From: Bryobacteraceae bacterium
Lineage (GTDB): Bacteria; Acidobacteriota; Terriglobia; Bryobacterales; Bryobacteraceae
Direction: 5' to 3'
NCBI GenBank assembly: GCA_041394945.1
Contig: JAWKHH010000001.1
Coordinates: 2,046,001-2,110,000, forward strand
Length of the DNA: 64,000 nucleotides
Part shown: positions 26,339-33,756 of the stretch, in pieces
Position numbering within the stretch: position 1 is the first letter of the stretch
Layout: each line of letters opens with the position of its first letter
The notes under the pieces: model-generated
Database searches by the model: none
What the model saw: only the letters and a program-made list of their open reading frames with translations
Told to the model about the DNA's origin: nothing
Program-made: the position numbers and the translations under genes

Positions 26339-27549
26339 CGGTCCGTGTCTCCGAGCACGAAGTCCATGCTGCCGAGCGAGGCGATCGAATCGGCGATCAG
26401 CCGGTCTTCGAGCATCGGCGCGATCGACATCAGGTTGGCGAAGCTCGGCGTCCGCATGTGGACGCGATAGGGACGCGTGGCGCCGTCGCTCACCACGAAG
26501 TAGCCCAGTTCGCCGCGCGGGGCTTCGATGGCCTGATAGACCTGGCCGGCCGGAACCGCGAAGCCCTCGGTGACGATCTTGAAGTGGTAGATGAGCGCCT
26601 CCATCTGCGTCTTCATCTTTTCCCGCTCCGGCAGAACCACGCGGGGAACGTCGGCGCGCACCGGACCTTCCGGCATCCCGTCCATCGCCTGGCGGATGAT
26701 CTTGCAGCTCTCGCGCATCTCCTCGATTCGCACCATGTAGCGCGCGAAGACGTCGCTTTCGGTGCGCGTGGGAACCTTGAAGTCGAATTTTTCGTAACTG
26801 GAATATGGCTCGGACTTGCGGATGTCCCACGGCTCGCCCGCTGCGCGAATCATCGGCCCCGTCACACCCCAATCGAGCAGATCCTCGAGCGTCATATGGC
26901 CGACGCCCTTGGTGCGGATCGTCCAGATAGGGTTATTGGTTAGCAGGTTTTCGTACTCGTCGATCCGTTCGGGCATCAACTTCGAGAACCGCTCCATCGC
27001 CTGGCGCCAGCCGCGGGGCGGATCGAGCGCCAGCCCGCCGATCCGGAAGTAGCTGGTCATCATCCGCTGGCCGGAGAACAGTTCGAACAGGCGGAGGATC
27101 TCCTCGCGCTCGCGGAAGCAATACATGAACATCGACATCGCGCCGATGTCGAGTGCGTGCGTGCCGAGCCAAACGAGGTGGGAATTGATGCGGGTGACTT
27201 CGGCCAGCATCACGCGCATCCACTGCGCTTTGGCCGGAATTTCCATTTGCAGGAGCTTTTCGACGGCCAGCACGTAGGCAAGGTTGTTCGAAAGATTGGC
27301 GAGGTAGTCGACGCGGTCGGTCAGGGGCACCACCTGCTGCCAGAAGCGCGTCTCACACTGTTTCTCGATGCCGGTGTGCAGGTATCCGATGTCGGCCGTG
27401 GCTTTGAGGATGGTTTCGCCGTCGAGTTCGAGCACCACGCGCAGCACGCCGTGCGTGGACGGGTGTTGGGGACCCATGTTCAGGGTCATGGTGCGCCGGC
27501 TGGACGTGGCGGCGTCTCCGGCGGGCGTTGCAGTGGCGATATCGCTCAT
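26335..27549 (-). CDS. nuoD: NADH-quinone oxidoreductase subunit D
   Basis: 404 residues, the 49-kDa-type quinone-site subunit. It shows the family start NMGPQHPSTHGVLR, IGYLHTGIEK, and PRGELGYFVVSDG near the C-terminus. ATG 27549 was preferred over an in-frame start eight codons earlier because it leaves room for a ribosome-binding site (AACGAGAG) and only a short N-terminal tail. Confidence 0.96.
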   Translation of the reverse strand: MSDIATATPAGDAATSSRRTMTLNMGPQHPSTHGVLRVVLELDGETILKATADIGYLHTGIEKQCETRFWQQVVPLTDRVDYLANLSNNLAYVLAVEKLLQMEIPAKAQWMRVMLAEVTRINSHLVWLGTHALDIGAMSMFMYCFREREEILRLFELFSGQRMMTSYFRIGGLALDPPRGWRQAMERFSKLMPERIDEYENLLTNNPIWTIRTKGVGHMTLEDLLDWGVTGPMIRAAGEPWDIRKSEPYSSYEKFDFKVPTRTESDVFARYMVRIEEMRESCKIIRQAMDGMPEGPVRADVPRVVLPEREKMKTQMEALIYHFKIVTEGFAVPAGQVYQAIEAPRGELGYFVVSDGATRPYRVHMRTPSFANLMSIAPMLEDRLIADSIASLGSMDFVLGDTDR

Positions 27550-27569
27550 GGCTCTCGTTCTCTGATGCC

Positions 27570-28058
27570 TCACTCGTCGCGGTAGCTGTACTTGTAGCCG
27601 TGCACGGGGTAATCCTTGCGCAGCGGGTGGCCTTCCCAGTCGTCGGGCATCAGGATCCGCGCCATGTTGGGATGGTTGCGGAACTGAACGCCGAACAGGT
27701 CGAACACCTCGCGCTCATACCAGTCCGCGCCGCGCCACACCGGGAACACCGAATCGACTTCAGCGGCCGAGGAATCGAGTTTCACGGAAAGGCGGAGGCG
27801 TTCGTTCCGGGAAATCGAGTGGAGATGATAGGAGAGCTCGAACCGCGGCTCCATCGGATACCAGTCGACGCAGGTCACCGTCGCCAGCCGCACGTAGCCG
27901 TCGGTCTTCAGCGCCCGGCAAACCTCGAGGATGCGGCCGGGCTCGATGCCCAAGGTGAGTTCGCCCAATTCCTGCGCGGCGGCGGAGATTGCGCCGGCGG
28001 CGGCCGCCGCTTCCAGGGCCTGCACCACACGCATCTCTTTAATGTGTTCCGGAAGCAT
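27570..28058 (-). CDS. nuoC: NADH-quinone oxidoreductase subunit C
   Basis: 162 residues, the 30-kDa-type subunit. The signature DWYEREVFDLFGVQFRNHPN is followed by RILMPDDWEGHPLRKDYP. The ATG at 28058 has GGAG seven bases upstream. It lies 14 bp after nuoA; nuoB, which normally separates the two, is missing. Not fused to nuoD. Confidence 0.96.
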   Translation of the reverse strand: MLPEHIKEMRVVQALEAAAAAGAISAAAQELGELTLGIEPGRILEVCRALKTDGYVRLATVTCVDWYPMEPRFELSYHLHSISRNERLRLSVKLDSSAAEVDSVFPVWRGADWYEREVFDLFGVQFRNHPNMARILMPDDWEGHPLRKDYPVHGYKYSYRDE

Positions 28059-28072
28059 CGATTTTCTCCGCC

Positions 28073-28459
28073 CTATTTTGACCGCGCCGTCTTGGACCAG
28101 TCGAGCACGCCCTTCTTCCAGATGTAGAAAAAGCCCGTAAGGATCAGGGCCACGAACACGAACATTTCGACGAATGCCACCATCTTCAGTTCGCGGTAGA
28201 CCACTACCCACGGGTACAGAAAGACAGCTTCGATATCGAAGAGGATGAACAGCATCGCGACGAGGTAGAACTTCACGCTGATCCGCTCGCGCGCAGAGCC
28301 GACCGGCGTCATGCCGCTTTCATACGGCGTGTCCTTGATGGAATCCTTGACGCGCTTGCCAAGGAGATAAGAAAGGGCGACGAGAGCGACCGCGATCACG
28401 CTTCCCAACAGCGCCTGAACCAGCAGTGGGAAGTATGCCTCGAGTGGGGATGATGGCAT
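28073..28459 (-). CDS. nuoA: NADH-quinone oxidoreductase subunit A
   Basis: 128 residues, three membrane helices. The conserved loop PYESGMTPVGSARERISVKF and helix LVAMLFILFDIEAVFLYPW are present. First gene of the operon; a sigma-70-type promoter lies immediately upstream and gives a very short leader. Confidence 0.96.
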   Translation of the reverse strand: MPSSPLEAYFPLLVQALLGSVIAVALVALSYLLGKRVKDSIKDTPYESGMTPVGSARERISVKFYLVAMLFILFDIEAVFLYPWVVVYRELKMVAFVEMFVFVALILTGFFYIWKKGVLDWSKTARSK

Positions 28460-28472
28460 GCTTTAAATACTG

Positions 28473-28502
28473 AATATACTGGCCGCGGCGGCATACTGTC
28501 AA
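28473..28502 (-). promoter_or_regulatory. Sigma-70-type promoter of the nuo operon
   Basis: TTGACA at 28497-28502 and TATATT at 28473-28478, separated by 18 bases, on the minus strand. The -10 ends 13 bases before the nuoA ATG, so the 5' leader is only about six bases. Best promoter in the window. Confidence 0.75.
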
Positions 28503-28527
28503 ACGGCAGCCGCGTGAATTTCAAGTG

Positions 28528-28569
28528 AAAAGGCCGGTGCGCGCCACACACGGCGGCGTCACACCGGCC
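28528..28569 (-). terminator. Rho-independent terminator after the Oar-like gene
   Basis: On the minus strand GGCCGGTG (28562-28569) pairs with CACCGGCC (28532-28539), an inner CGCC/GGCG pair extends the stem, and TTTT follows at 28531-28528. It lies 30 bp past the stop of the 1172-residue gene and upstream of the nuo promoter. Confidence 0.65.
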
Positions 28570-28598
28570 GATCCCGCGAGCAAACCCGCCGCTGGGAC

Positions 28599-31500
28599 TT
28601 AGAACGTCACCCGCGCCGAGATCTCGATGTTGCGTCCGCCCAACTGAACGCCGGTGTATTGGCCGAAGAAGGGATTGGTGATGTTGGTCACCAAGCCGCC
28701 TACGCCGTGCCGGTTGAACGGATTGAGGAAGACGCCGCGCAGTTCGAAGCTGCGGTGCTCGTCAAACTGGAAGACCTTCTGGAGGGCGAGATCTTCGGTC
28801 ACCAGGTGGCGGTCACGCACGTTGGGCAGGAACTTGGAAAGGGTTCCGAGCCGCGTGATGACATTGTTGCCGCCGGGATGGACGGGCGGATTGGCGAACG
28901 CGGCCCGGTTCAGGTAGGCAGGAGCGCCGGCCGCGCCGCGGAACACGATGGGTGCGCCACCATCAATGACAATGTCCTGTCCAGAGACGTAGTCGGCGCG
29001 CGCCGCGCCGAAGGGATTCGTGATGCCGCCGGTGCCGATGGCGAGCGGGAAGCCGGAGCGGACCTGGTGGTTGCCAGTGAGCTGCCAACCGCCCAGGATC
29101 TTGCCGACGACGCCGGGGACGTTAATCAGTTTGTTGTTGCCGATGGGCAATTCGTAGATCCAGGTCGCCTTAAAGAAATGCGGGACGTGGAACGACGTGA
29201 TGGTGCGGTCCAGACCGCGATTGAATTGATCGGCGGCGCCTTCGCCGTCGATCGCGCTCGAGGTCAAGCCGAGAGCCTTGGACCACGTATAGGCGCCGAG
29301 GAACGAGAAGCCGTTCCGGAAATGGCGCGTTACCTGGGCCTGGAGCGAGTTGTAGAACGAGTTGCCGTAGGGGTTGAAGATCTGCCCGACGCTGGTGTAC
29401 TGCGGGTACGGGCGGATCGCCTGGCTGACGCGGCCGGCGAAGCCGGGGAATGGCTGCGGGATGCCGCTGGCCGGCGACCACTGATCCTGCAGGATGTTGC
29501 CCATCGCGAGCGTGCTTACCGGCATGGAGTTCAATTCGCCGAAGCCGTCGGCCTCGAGCCGGGTGCCCTTGTTGCCCACGTAGTTCAACTCGAGAACCGT
29601 GGCGGCCGGAAGCTGGTATTGAACGCCGACGTTCCAGTTCTGGGTGTAGGCGAGCCGATTCGAATCCGGGGCGATGTAGGAGATGCCGAGTCCGTTGCTG
29701 AGCGCCGGATTCTTGTTCGGCAGCGTCGCGGTGAAATCGGGATACCGGTCCTGCAGATACATCACCGGCTCCTGCGCGAACCGCAGTTGCGTGTTGGAGG
29801 CGTTGACCGAGATGGAGCCGTTGTAGCCGAGAGTGCCGGGGAAGCTGAACCCGTTCATGTTGGGCGGCATGTTGTTGATGCCGTAGCCGCCGCGAACCAC
29901 GAGTTTCTCATTCACCTGGTAGGCGATGCCCAACTTCGGCGAAATCTGCTTCCAGTAGGTGTTCATGAAGCCCTTGCGGCCGAGGTCTTCCACGAAGACG
30001 AGCGCTCCGAGGCGGTTGGCGGCGCCGGGGTTGGGCACGGACAGATCGGCGCCGGACATGCGCCCGGCGACTTCGATCAGTCCACCGGTGACTTCCCAGC
30101 GAAGCCCGAGGTTGATCGTGAGCTTCTTCGACGCCTTGAAGTCGTCCATGAAATAGAAGCCGACGTTGCGCCAACGGTAGCCTGGATTGGCCACCGTGAT
30201 GCCGCGGTTGGTGCTCTGCACCGCGCCCAGCAGGAAGCTGGCGAAGGAGTGGCCGGTCTGATTCAGGAACCCGGGCTGCGCAGTTTGATCCGGCGAGAAG
30301 TTGAAGTTGCCGGAGCCGGACTTCCCGCGGTTGTTGTAGTAGTACCGGCGATGCTCCATCCCGACCTTGAAGTTGTGCTTGCCGCGGATGATCGTCAGGT
30401 CGTCCTGCAAAATCGTGGAGCCATTGTAGCCGAGGCCGGCGTTGCCGGAGCCAAGCCGCCCGCCCGCGCCGATGCCGCCGCCCTGGAAGGGCTGTCCGCC
30501 GAAAACGAGTGTCGGGAAATGGGTGCCGGGGACATTCTGCAGGCCGATCTTGGACGGCCAGTCCTGATCCACGTAGACGCTCTCGTTGGCGTTGCCGAAG
30601 CGGTTATAGCCGACGGCGGCGTGATTCAGGATGGTGGCGGTCAGGGTCGAATCCCAGGCGAGGCGGACAGCCGTGCCGGGAGTCTTCTGCAACTGGTAGA
30701 CGCCGGTGGGCCGACCGGGAGGCACGCCCCAGCGGCCGCCGGGAGAATTGTTGCGCTCACGGAAGTTGCGATTGTAGAGCGCGGAGATGCGGTTGTTCGC
30801 GTTGAAGTTGTGGTCGCCCTTGAGGTTCAGCATCCACTCGTTGAAGTTCGGGCAGCAGGCGCCGATGGCCGGCATGTTGTTCAGCATCGTGTCGAACAGC
30901 GGGTCGTCGATGCCCACGTCGTTGATGATCTTCTGCGACACCGGGCTCCAACGGTTCTGCGGGACGATGTTGCCCGGGAACGGATCGCGGACCCAGGAGC
31001 CGTTCACCTGCCGGGCCGACGCCGGATCGAAGATAGACCCGAACTGGACAGAGCGGCCCGCGGCATCGGTTCCGACCATGGTGCCCGAGCCGGCATTGCC
31101 GGTGAATCCACTGTTCAAGAGGCGCGAGAAGTCACCGCGCTTGAAGTCCTGGACGGGGAGCTGCGTGAAACTGGTCGAACGATAGTCCTTCACCTTGGTC
31201 CGTTCCAGGTTGTGGAAGAAGAAGGTCTTGTTGCGGCCGTCGTAGACCTTGGGAATGTAAATCGGGCCGCCCACCGAGTAGCCGTAGTTGTTCTGCTTGA
31301 ACGGCTGCCGCTTGATGCCGGAGGCGTTGTTGTTCCAGCCATTGGCGCGGAGCGCGTCGTTCTGCACGTACCAATAGCCGCTGCCGTGAATCTCGTTGGT
31401 GCCGCTCTTGGTGGCGAAGTTGGCCACGGAGGTCTGGGCGCCCGTGTATTGCGCGCTTACCGTGCCGGTTTGCAGCTTGAATTGGGACACGGATTCGGCC

Positions 31501-32117
31501 GAAGGGCTGAACTCGTTGTTCGATCCGCCCTGAAGGTCAAACCGGCCGATCGAGATGCCGTCGATCAGGATCTCGTGGGAATAGTATTGGCCGCCGTTGA
31601 TCGAGCCCTGGAAGGTGCCGCCCACGGTGCCCGGCAGCGACGAGAAAATGAACTGCTGGATCTGGCGCCGCCCGTCGCCGACGGTGATCGGCCAAGTGTC
31701 GAATTCCTTCTTCGATACGTAGGAACCAATCTCCGCGGTGCCGGTTTCGAGCAGCGGCGGATCGCTCGAGACGGTGACGGAATCGGTAACCGCGCCGACC
31801 TCGAGAATGAAATCGACGGTGAGGGTTTGCGCGACGCCGAGGTCAATGTTCTCGCGTACCGCCGTCTTGAAGCCGGCCGCGCTCACTGAGAGCGTGTACG
31901 TGCCGGGCTGAAGATACGGCATTCGGAAGACTCCCGCGGAAGTGGTGTCGGCGACGGCCTCGACACCCGTCGCGGTGTTCCTCGCCTTCACGCTGGCCGC
32001 GGCGATCACAGCCCCGGTCGGATCTGAAATTGTCCCGTTGAATGCGCCTCGTTCGCCCTGAGCGAACAACGGAAGAGACGTTAGGCAAACGATTAATATT
32101 CGTGTAAGTTGCTTCAT
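28599..32117 (-). CDS. Oar-like TonB-dependent outer-membrane protein with carboxypeptidase-regulatory domain
   Basis: 1172 residues. Signal peptide residues 1-19 (ILIVCLTSLPLFAQG), then a carboxypeptidase-regulatory-like Ig domain (about 22-105; GTISDPTGAVIAAASV, AGVFRMPYLQPGTYTLSV), a plug domain (about 120-240) and a large beta-barrel ending in the outer-membrane C-terminal pattern SARVTF. This is the big Oar/Cna-B-type family that is highly expanded in Solibacteres. It is probably an outer-membrane transporter or surface protein for an unknown oligosaccharide, peptide or chelate. Promoter and a leader hairpin are visible upstream. Confidence 0.9.
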   Translation of the reverse strand: MKQLTRILIVCLTSLPLFAQGERGAFNGTISDPTGAVIAAASVKARNTATGVEAVADTTSAGVFRMPYLQPGTYTLSVSAAGFKTAVRENIDLGVAQTLTVDFILEVGAVTDSVTVSSDPPLLETGTAEIGSYVSKKEFDTWPITVGDGRRQIQQFIFSSLPGTVGGTFQGSINGGQYYSHEILIDGISIGRFDLQGGSNNEFSPSAESVSQFKLQTGTVSAQYTGAQTSVANFATKSGTNEIHGSGYWYVQNDALRANGWNNNASGIKRQPFKQNNYGYSVGGPIYIPKVYDGRNKTFFFHNLERTKVKDYRSTSFTQLPVQDFKRGDFSRLLNSGFTGNAGSGTMVGTDAAGRSVQFGSIFDPASARQVNGSWVRDPFPGNIVPQNRWSPVSQKIINDVGIDDPLFDTMLNNMPAIGACCPNFNEWMLNLKGDHNFNANNRISALYNRNFRERNNSPGGRWGVPPGRPTGVYQLQKTPGTAVRLAWDSTLTATILNHAAVGYNRFGNANESVYVDQDWPSKIGLQNVPGTHFPTLVFGGQPFQGGGIGAGGRLGSGNAGLGYNGSTILQDDLTIIRGKHNFKVGMEHRRYYYNNRGKSGSGNFNFSPDQTAQPGFLNQTGHSFASFLLGAVQSTNRGITVANPGYRWRNVGFYFMDDFKASKKLTINLGLRWEVTGGLIEVAGRMSGADLSVPNPGAANRLGALVFVEDLGRKGFMNTYWKQISPKLGIAYQVNEKLVVRGGYGINNMPPNMNGFSFPGTLGYNGSISVNASNTQLRFAQEPVMYLQDRYPDFTATLPNKNPALSNGLGISYIAPDSNRLAYTQNWNVGVQYQLPAATVLELNYVGNKGTRLEADGFGELNSMPVSTLAMGNILQDQWSPASGIPQPFPGFAGRVSQAIRPYPQYTSVGQIFNPYGNSFYNSLQAQVTRHFRNGFSFLGAYTWSKALGLTSSAIDGEGAADQFNRGLDRTITSFHVPHFFKATWIYELPIGNNKLINVPGVVGKILGGWQLTGNHQVRSGFPLAIGTGGITNPFGAARADYVSGQDIVIDGGAPIVFRGAAGAPAYLNRAAFANPPVHPGGNNVITRLGTLSKFLPNVRDRHLVTEDLALQKVFQFDEHRSFELRGVFLNPFNRHGVGGLVTNITNPFFGQYTGVQLGGRNIEISARVTF

Positions 32118-32135
32118 CTTAGACCCCTAAATGGA

Positions 32136-32161
32136 AAGACACCCGCGCTGACGGGTGTCTT
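32136..32161 (-). promoter_or_regulatory. Perfect 10-bp hairpin in the 5' leader of the Oar-like gene
   Basis: Arms AAGACACCCG (32136-32145) and CGGGTGTCTT (32152-32161) with a 6-base loop, in the predicted leader and ending 18 bases before the ATG at 32117. A short U-rich run follows on the transcript. It may be a terminator/attenuator, an mRNA stabiliser or a protein-binding site. Confidence 0.5.
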
Positions 32162-32184
32162 GCATCGTTATCGAACTGAAACGA

Positions 32185-32214
32185 ACTATACAGCAAAAAG
32201 GGGGAAGCAAGCAA
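32185..32214 (-). promoter_or_regulatory. Candidate promoter of the Oar-like gene
   Basis: TTGCTT at 32209-32214 and TATAGT at 32185-32190 with an 18-base spacer, minus strand. Predicted start near 32178 gives a leader of about 60 bases that includes the hairpin. Confidence 0.5.
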
Positions 32215-32249
32215 CCGATCTTTGAAATTCGTCTGGATTTTCCCAAACG

Positions 32250-33458
32250 TTACTTGTATCCGCCGGTGAGGAGCCAGAGGGCATCCAGGTCGAGGAGCCT
32301 GCCTTCGCGCACGCGGTTCCGGATCGCGTCCACGTCGCGCTGCAACAGCCGGAACTTCTCGAGGACCGCCGGCTTTTCGGAGCCCTCGGCCGGATCCACC
32401 TTGCGTAGAGCGACAGCATCGCCGCGAATTACTTTTGGCACGGCCTGGATCGCGCTGGGATCGAGCGGTAGCGCGGTGTGCGGGAATCGGACTTCGAAGG
32501 CGGTTAGCCCGGGCGGCGCCGACGATTTCAAGGGGACGATCCCGTCGCCAGTGCCGAACTCCGATGCCGCCGGCTTGCCATTAACAGCGGCCGCGACGGG
32601 TGTCGGGATCTGCTTCGCCACCAGGGCCGACGCACGCGTCAACAGCGGACTGCCGGCGATGCGCGGCTTCAACGCCCGGCTTTGGTCGAGCCAGCGCTGG
32701 GCGGGCGCAACGCCGTCGGTCCAGACAGCCTCCGAGTAGAGCGGTTCCGCGCTTGGGAACACGGCGGGATCGGGCAGCATGTCGATGAGACCCGGCAGAG
32801 TCCGCGCCATCCGGCGCAGGCGCAGGTTGGCATCAGGGACGCCGGCCGCCATCGCCGCGAGCAGTCGCACGACGCGAAAATCGCCCGTGAACGCCTCCAT
32901 CGGCGCGAAACTGCCCCGCAGGGGCGAGCCCAAAAACACCGCCCGCTCCACCCGATCGCTCCACCCGGCGTGGCGATTGGCGTACTCGCAGGCGACCAAT
33001 CCGCCCATCGAATGTCCGACGAGCGCAACCTTTGGCGCTACGTCGCGGATGGACTCCAGAAAATTGTGCAGATCTGCGGCCAGTACGTGAATGCTCTTCC
33101 GCCAGTCAAACGCAAAAGCATGAACGCGGAATCCGGCGAGCGTCCAGCGCAGTTCGGCCAGCTTGTAGATGGCCTCCAGGTGCCCGGCCGGCTGCACGGG
33201 CTTCTTGCCCTCAACCGGCGAGAGGCCGTCGGCCGCGAGCCCCAGTTCCTCCGCGAAATTGGCACGGATCACGCGCTCCAGGTCAAACCAATAGCGCCGC
33301 GTACCCGGCCGCGCCAGATGGCTGCCGAGGATGCCGTGCAAGTAGACAATGTGCGGCAAGCCGCCATTCCTGGCAAGCGCGTTCCGCGCCTGGCTCTCGA
33401 GCTCGGCCAACGCCCCGCTCAAGTTGCCCTTCACTTGACCCAAAAGACCGATCTTCAT
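32250..33458 (-). CDS. Lipase-like alpha/beta hydrolase (PGAP1/LCAT-type)
   Basis: 402 residues, no signal peptide. The oxyanion region is IVYLHGILGSHL (about 37-48) and the nucleophile elbow is LVGHSMGGLVACEYA (about 150-164), with GTGDGIVPL and a late FPHTALP supplying plausible Asp and His. The order resembles lecithin:cholesterol acyltransferase or PGAP1-type lipases. The ATG at 33458 was chosen because TGGTAGCTT lies seven bases upstream and the open frame before it runs antisense to dodecin. Substrate unknown; may act on a lipid. Confidence 0.75.
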   Translation of the reverse strand: MKIGLLGQVKGNLSGALAELESQARNALARNGGLPHIVYLHGILGSHLARPGTRRYWFDLERVIRANFAEELGLAADGLSPVEGKKPVQPAGHLEAIYKLAELRWTLAGFRVHAFAFDWRKSIHVLAADLHNFLESIRDVAPKVALVGHSMGGLVACEYANRHAGWSDRVERAVFLGSPLRGSFAPMEAFTGDFRVVRLLAAMAAGVPDANLRLRRMARTLPGLIDMLPDPAVFPSAEPLYSEAVWTDGVAPAQRWLDQSRALKPRIAGSPLLTRASALVAKQIPTPVAAAVNGKPAASEFGTGDGIVPLKSSAPPGLTAFEVRFPHTALPLDPSAIQAVPKVIRGDAVALRKVDPAEGSEKPAVLEKFRLLQRDVDAIRNRVREGRLLDLDALWLLTGGYK

Positions 33459-33465
33459 GGAATGC

Positions 33466-33471
33466 AAGCTA
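33466..33471 (-). promoter_or_regulatory. Candidate extended -10 box (TGGTAGCTT), lipase-like gene
   Basis: TAGCTT with upstream TGG, seven bases before the ATG at 33458. Confidence 0.4.
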
Positions 33472-33512
33472 CCACAGCCGGCGCGCGACGGAGTGAATCG
33501 GAGCCGTTGGGG

Positions 33513-33518
33513 TACAAT
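33513..33518 (+). promoter_or_regulatory. Candidate -10 box (TACAAT), leaderless promoter of dodecin
   Basis: Six bases (ACGCCC) separate TACAAT from the ATG at 33525; no Shine-Dalgarno is present. Confidence 0.55.
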
Positions 33519-33524
33519 ACGCCC

Positions 33525-33728
33525 ATGCCTATCGCACGCGTCACCGAAATCATCTCCTCTTCCTCGAAAAGCTTTGAAGACGCGGTTCAGCATGGCGTCG
33601 CCCGCGCCTGCAAGACGCTCGAGAACGTCGAGGGCGCCTGGGTTCAGGATCAGAAGGTCGTCGTCAAGGATTCGAAGATCGTCGAATACCGCGTGAACCT
33701 GAAAGTTACCTTTGTTCTGCGCGATTAG
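33525..33728 (+). CDS. Dodecin (flavin-binding dodecamer)
   Basis: 67 residues, exactly dodecin size. The sequence follows the family: RVTEIISSSSKSFEDAV, then LENVEGAWVQDQKV, and the C-terminal YRVNLKVTFVL strand; the Trp of GAW is the residue that stacks on the flavin. Dodecins store riboflavin/FMN or CoA as hollow dodecamers in the cytoplasm. The ATG at 33525 follows a -10 box by six bases. It lies 28 bp before the LptC/LptA-like gene. Confidence 0.93.
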   Translation: MPIARVTEIISSSSKSFEDAVQHGVARACKTLENVEGAWVQDQKVVVKDSKIVEYRVNLKVTFVLRD

Positions 33729-33742
33729 AGCGATTCGCACGT

Positions 33743-33748
33743 TATCCT
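33743..33748 (+). promoter_or_regulatory. Candidate -10 box (TATCCT), LptC/LptA-like gene
   Basis: Eight bases before the ATG at 33757; supports that ATG over the in-frame TTG at 33751. Confidence 0.4.
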
Positions 33749-33756
33749 GATTGAGG

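Noticed and set aside
28659..31889. A 1076-residue open frame antisense to the Oar-like gene
   Set aside because: It has no recognisable domain and only mirrors the GC-biased codon pattern of the real gene on the other strand, which has a signal peptide, domain order and C-terminal outer-membrane pattern.
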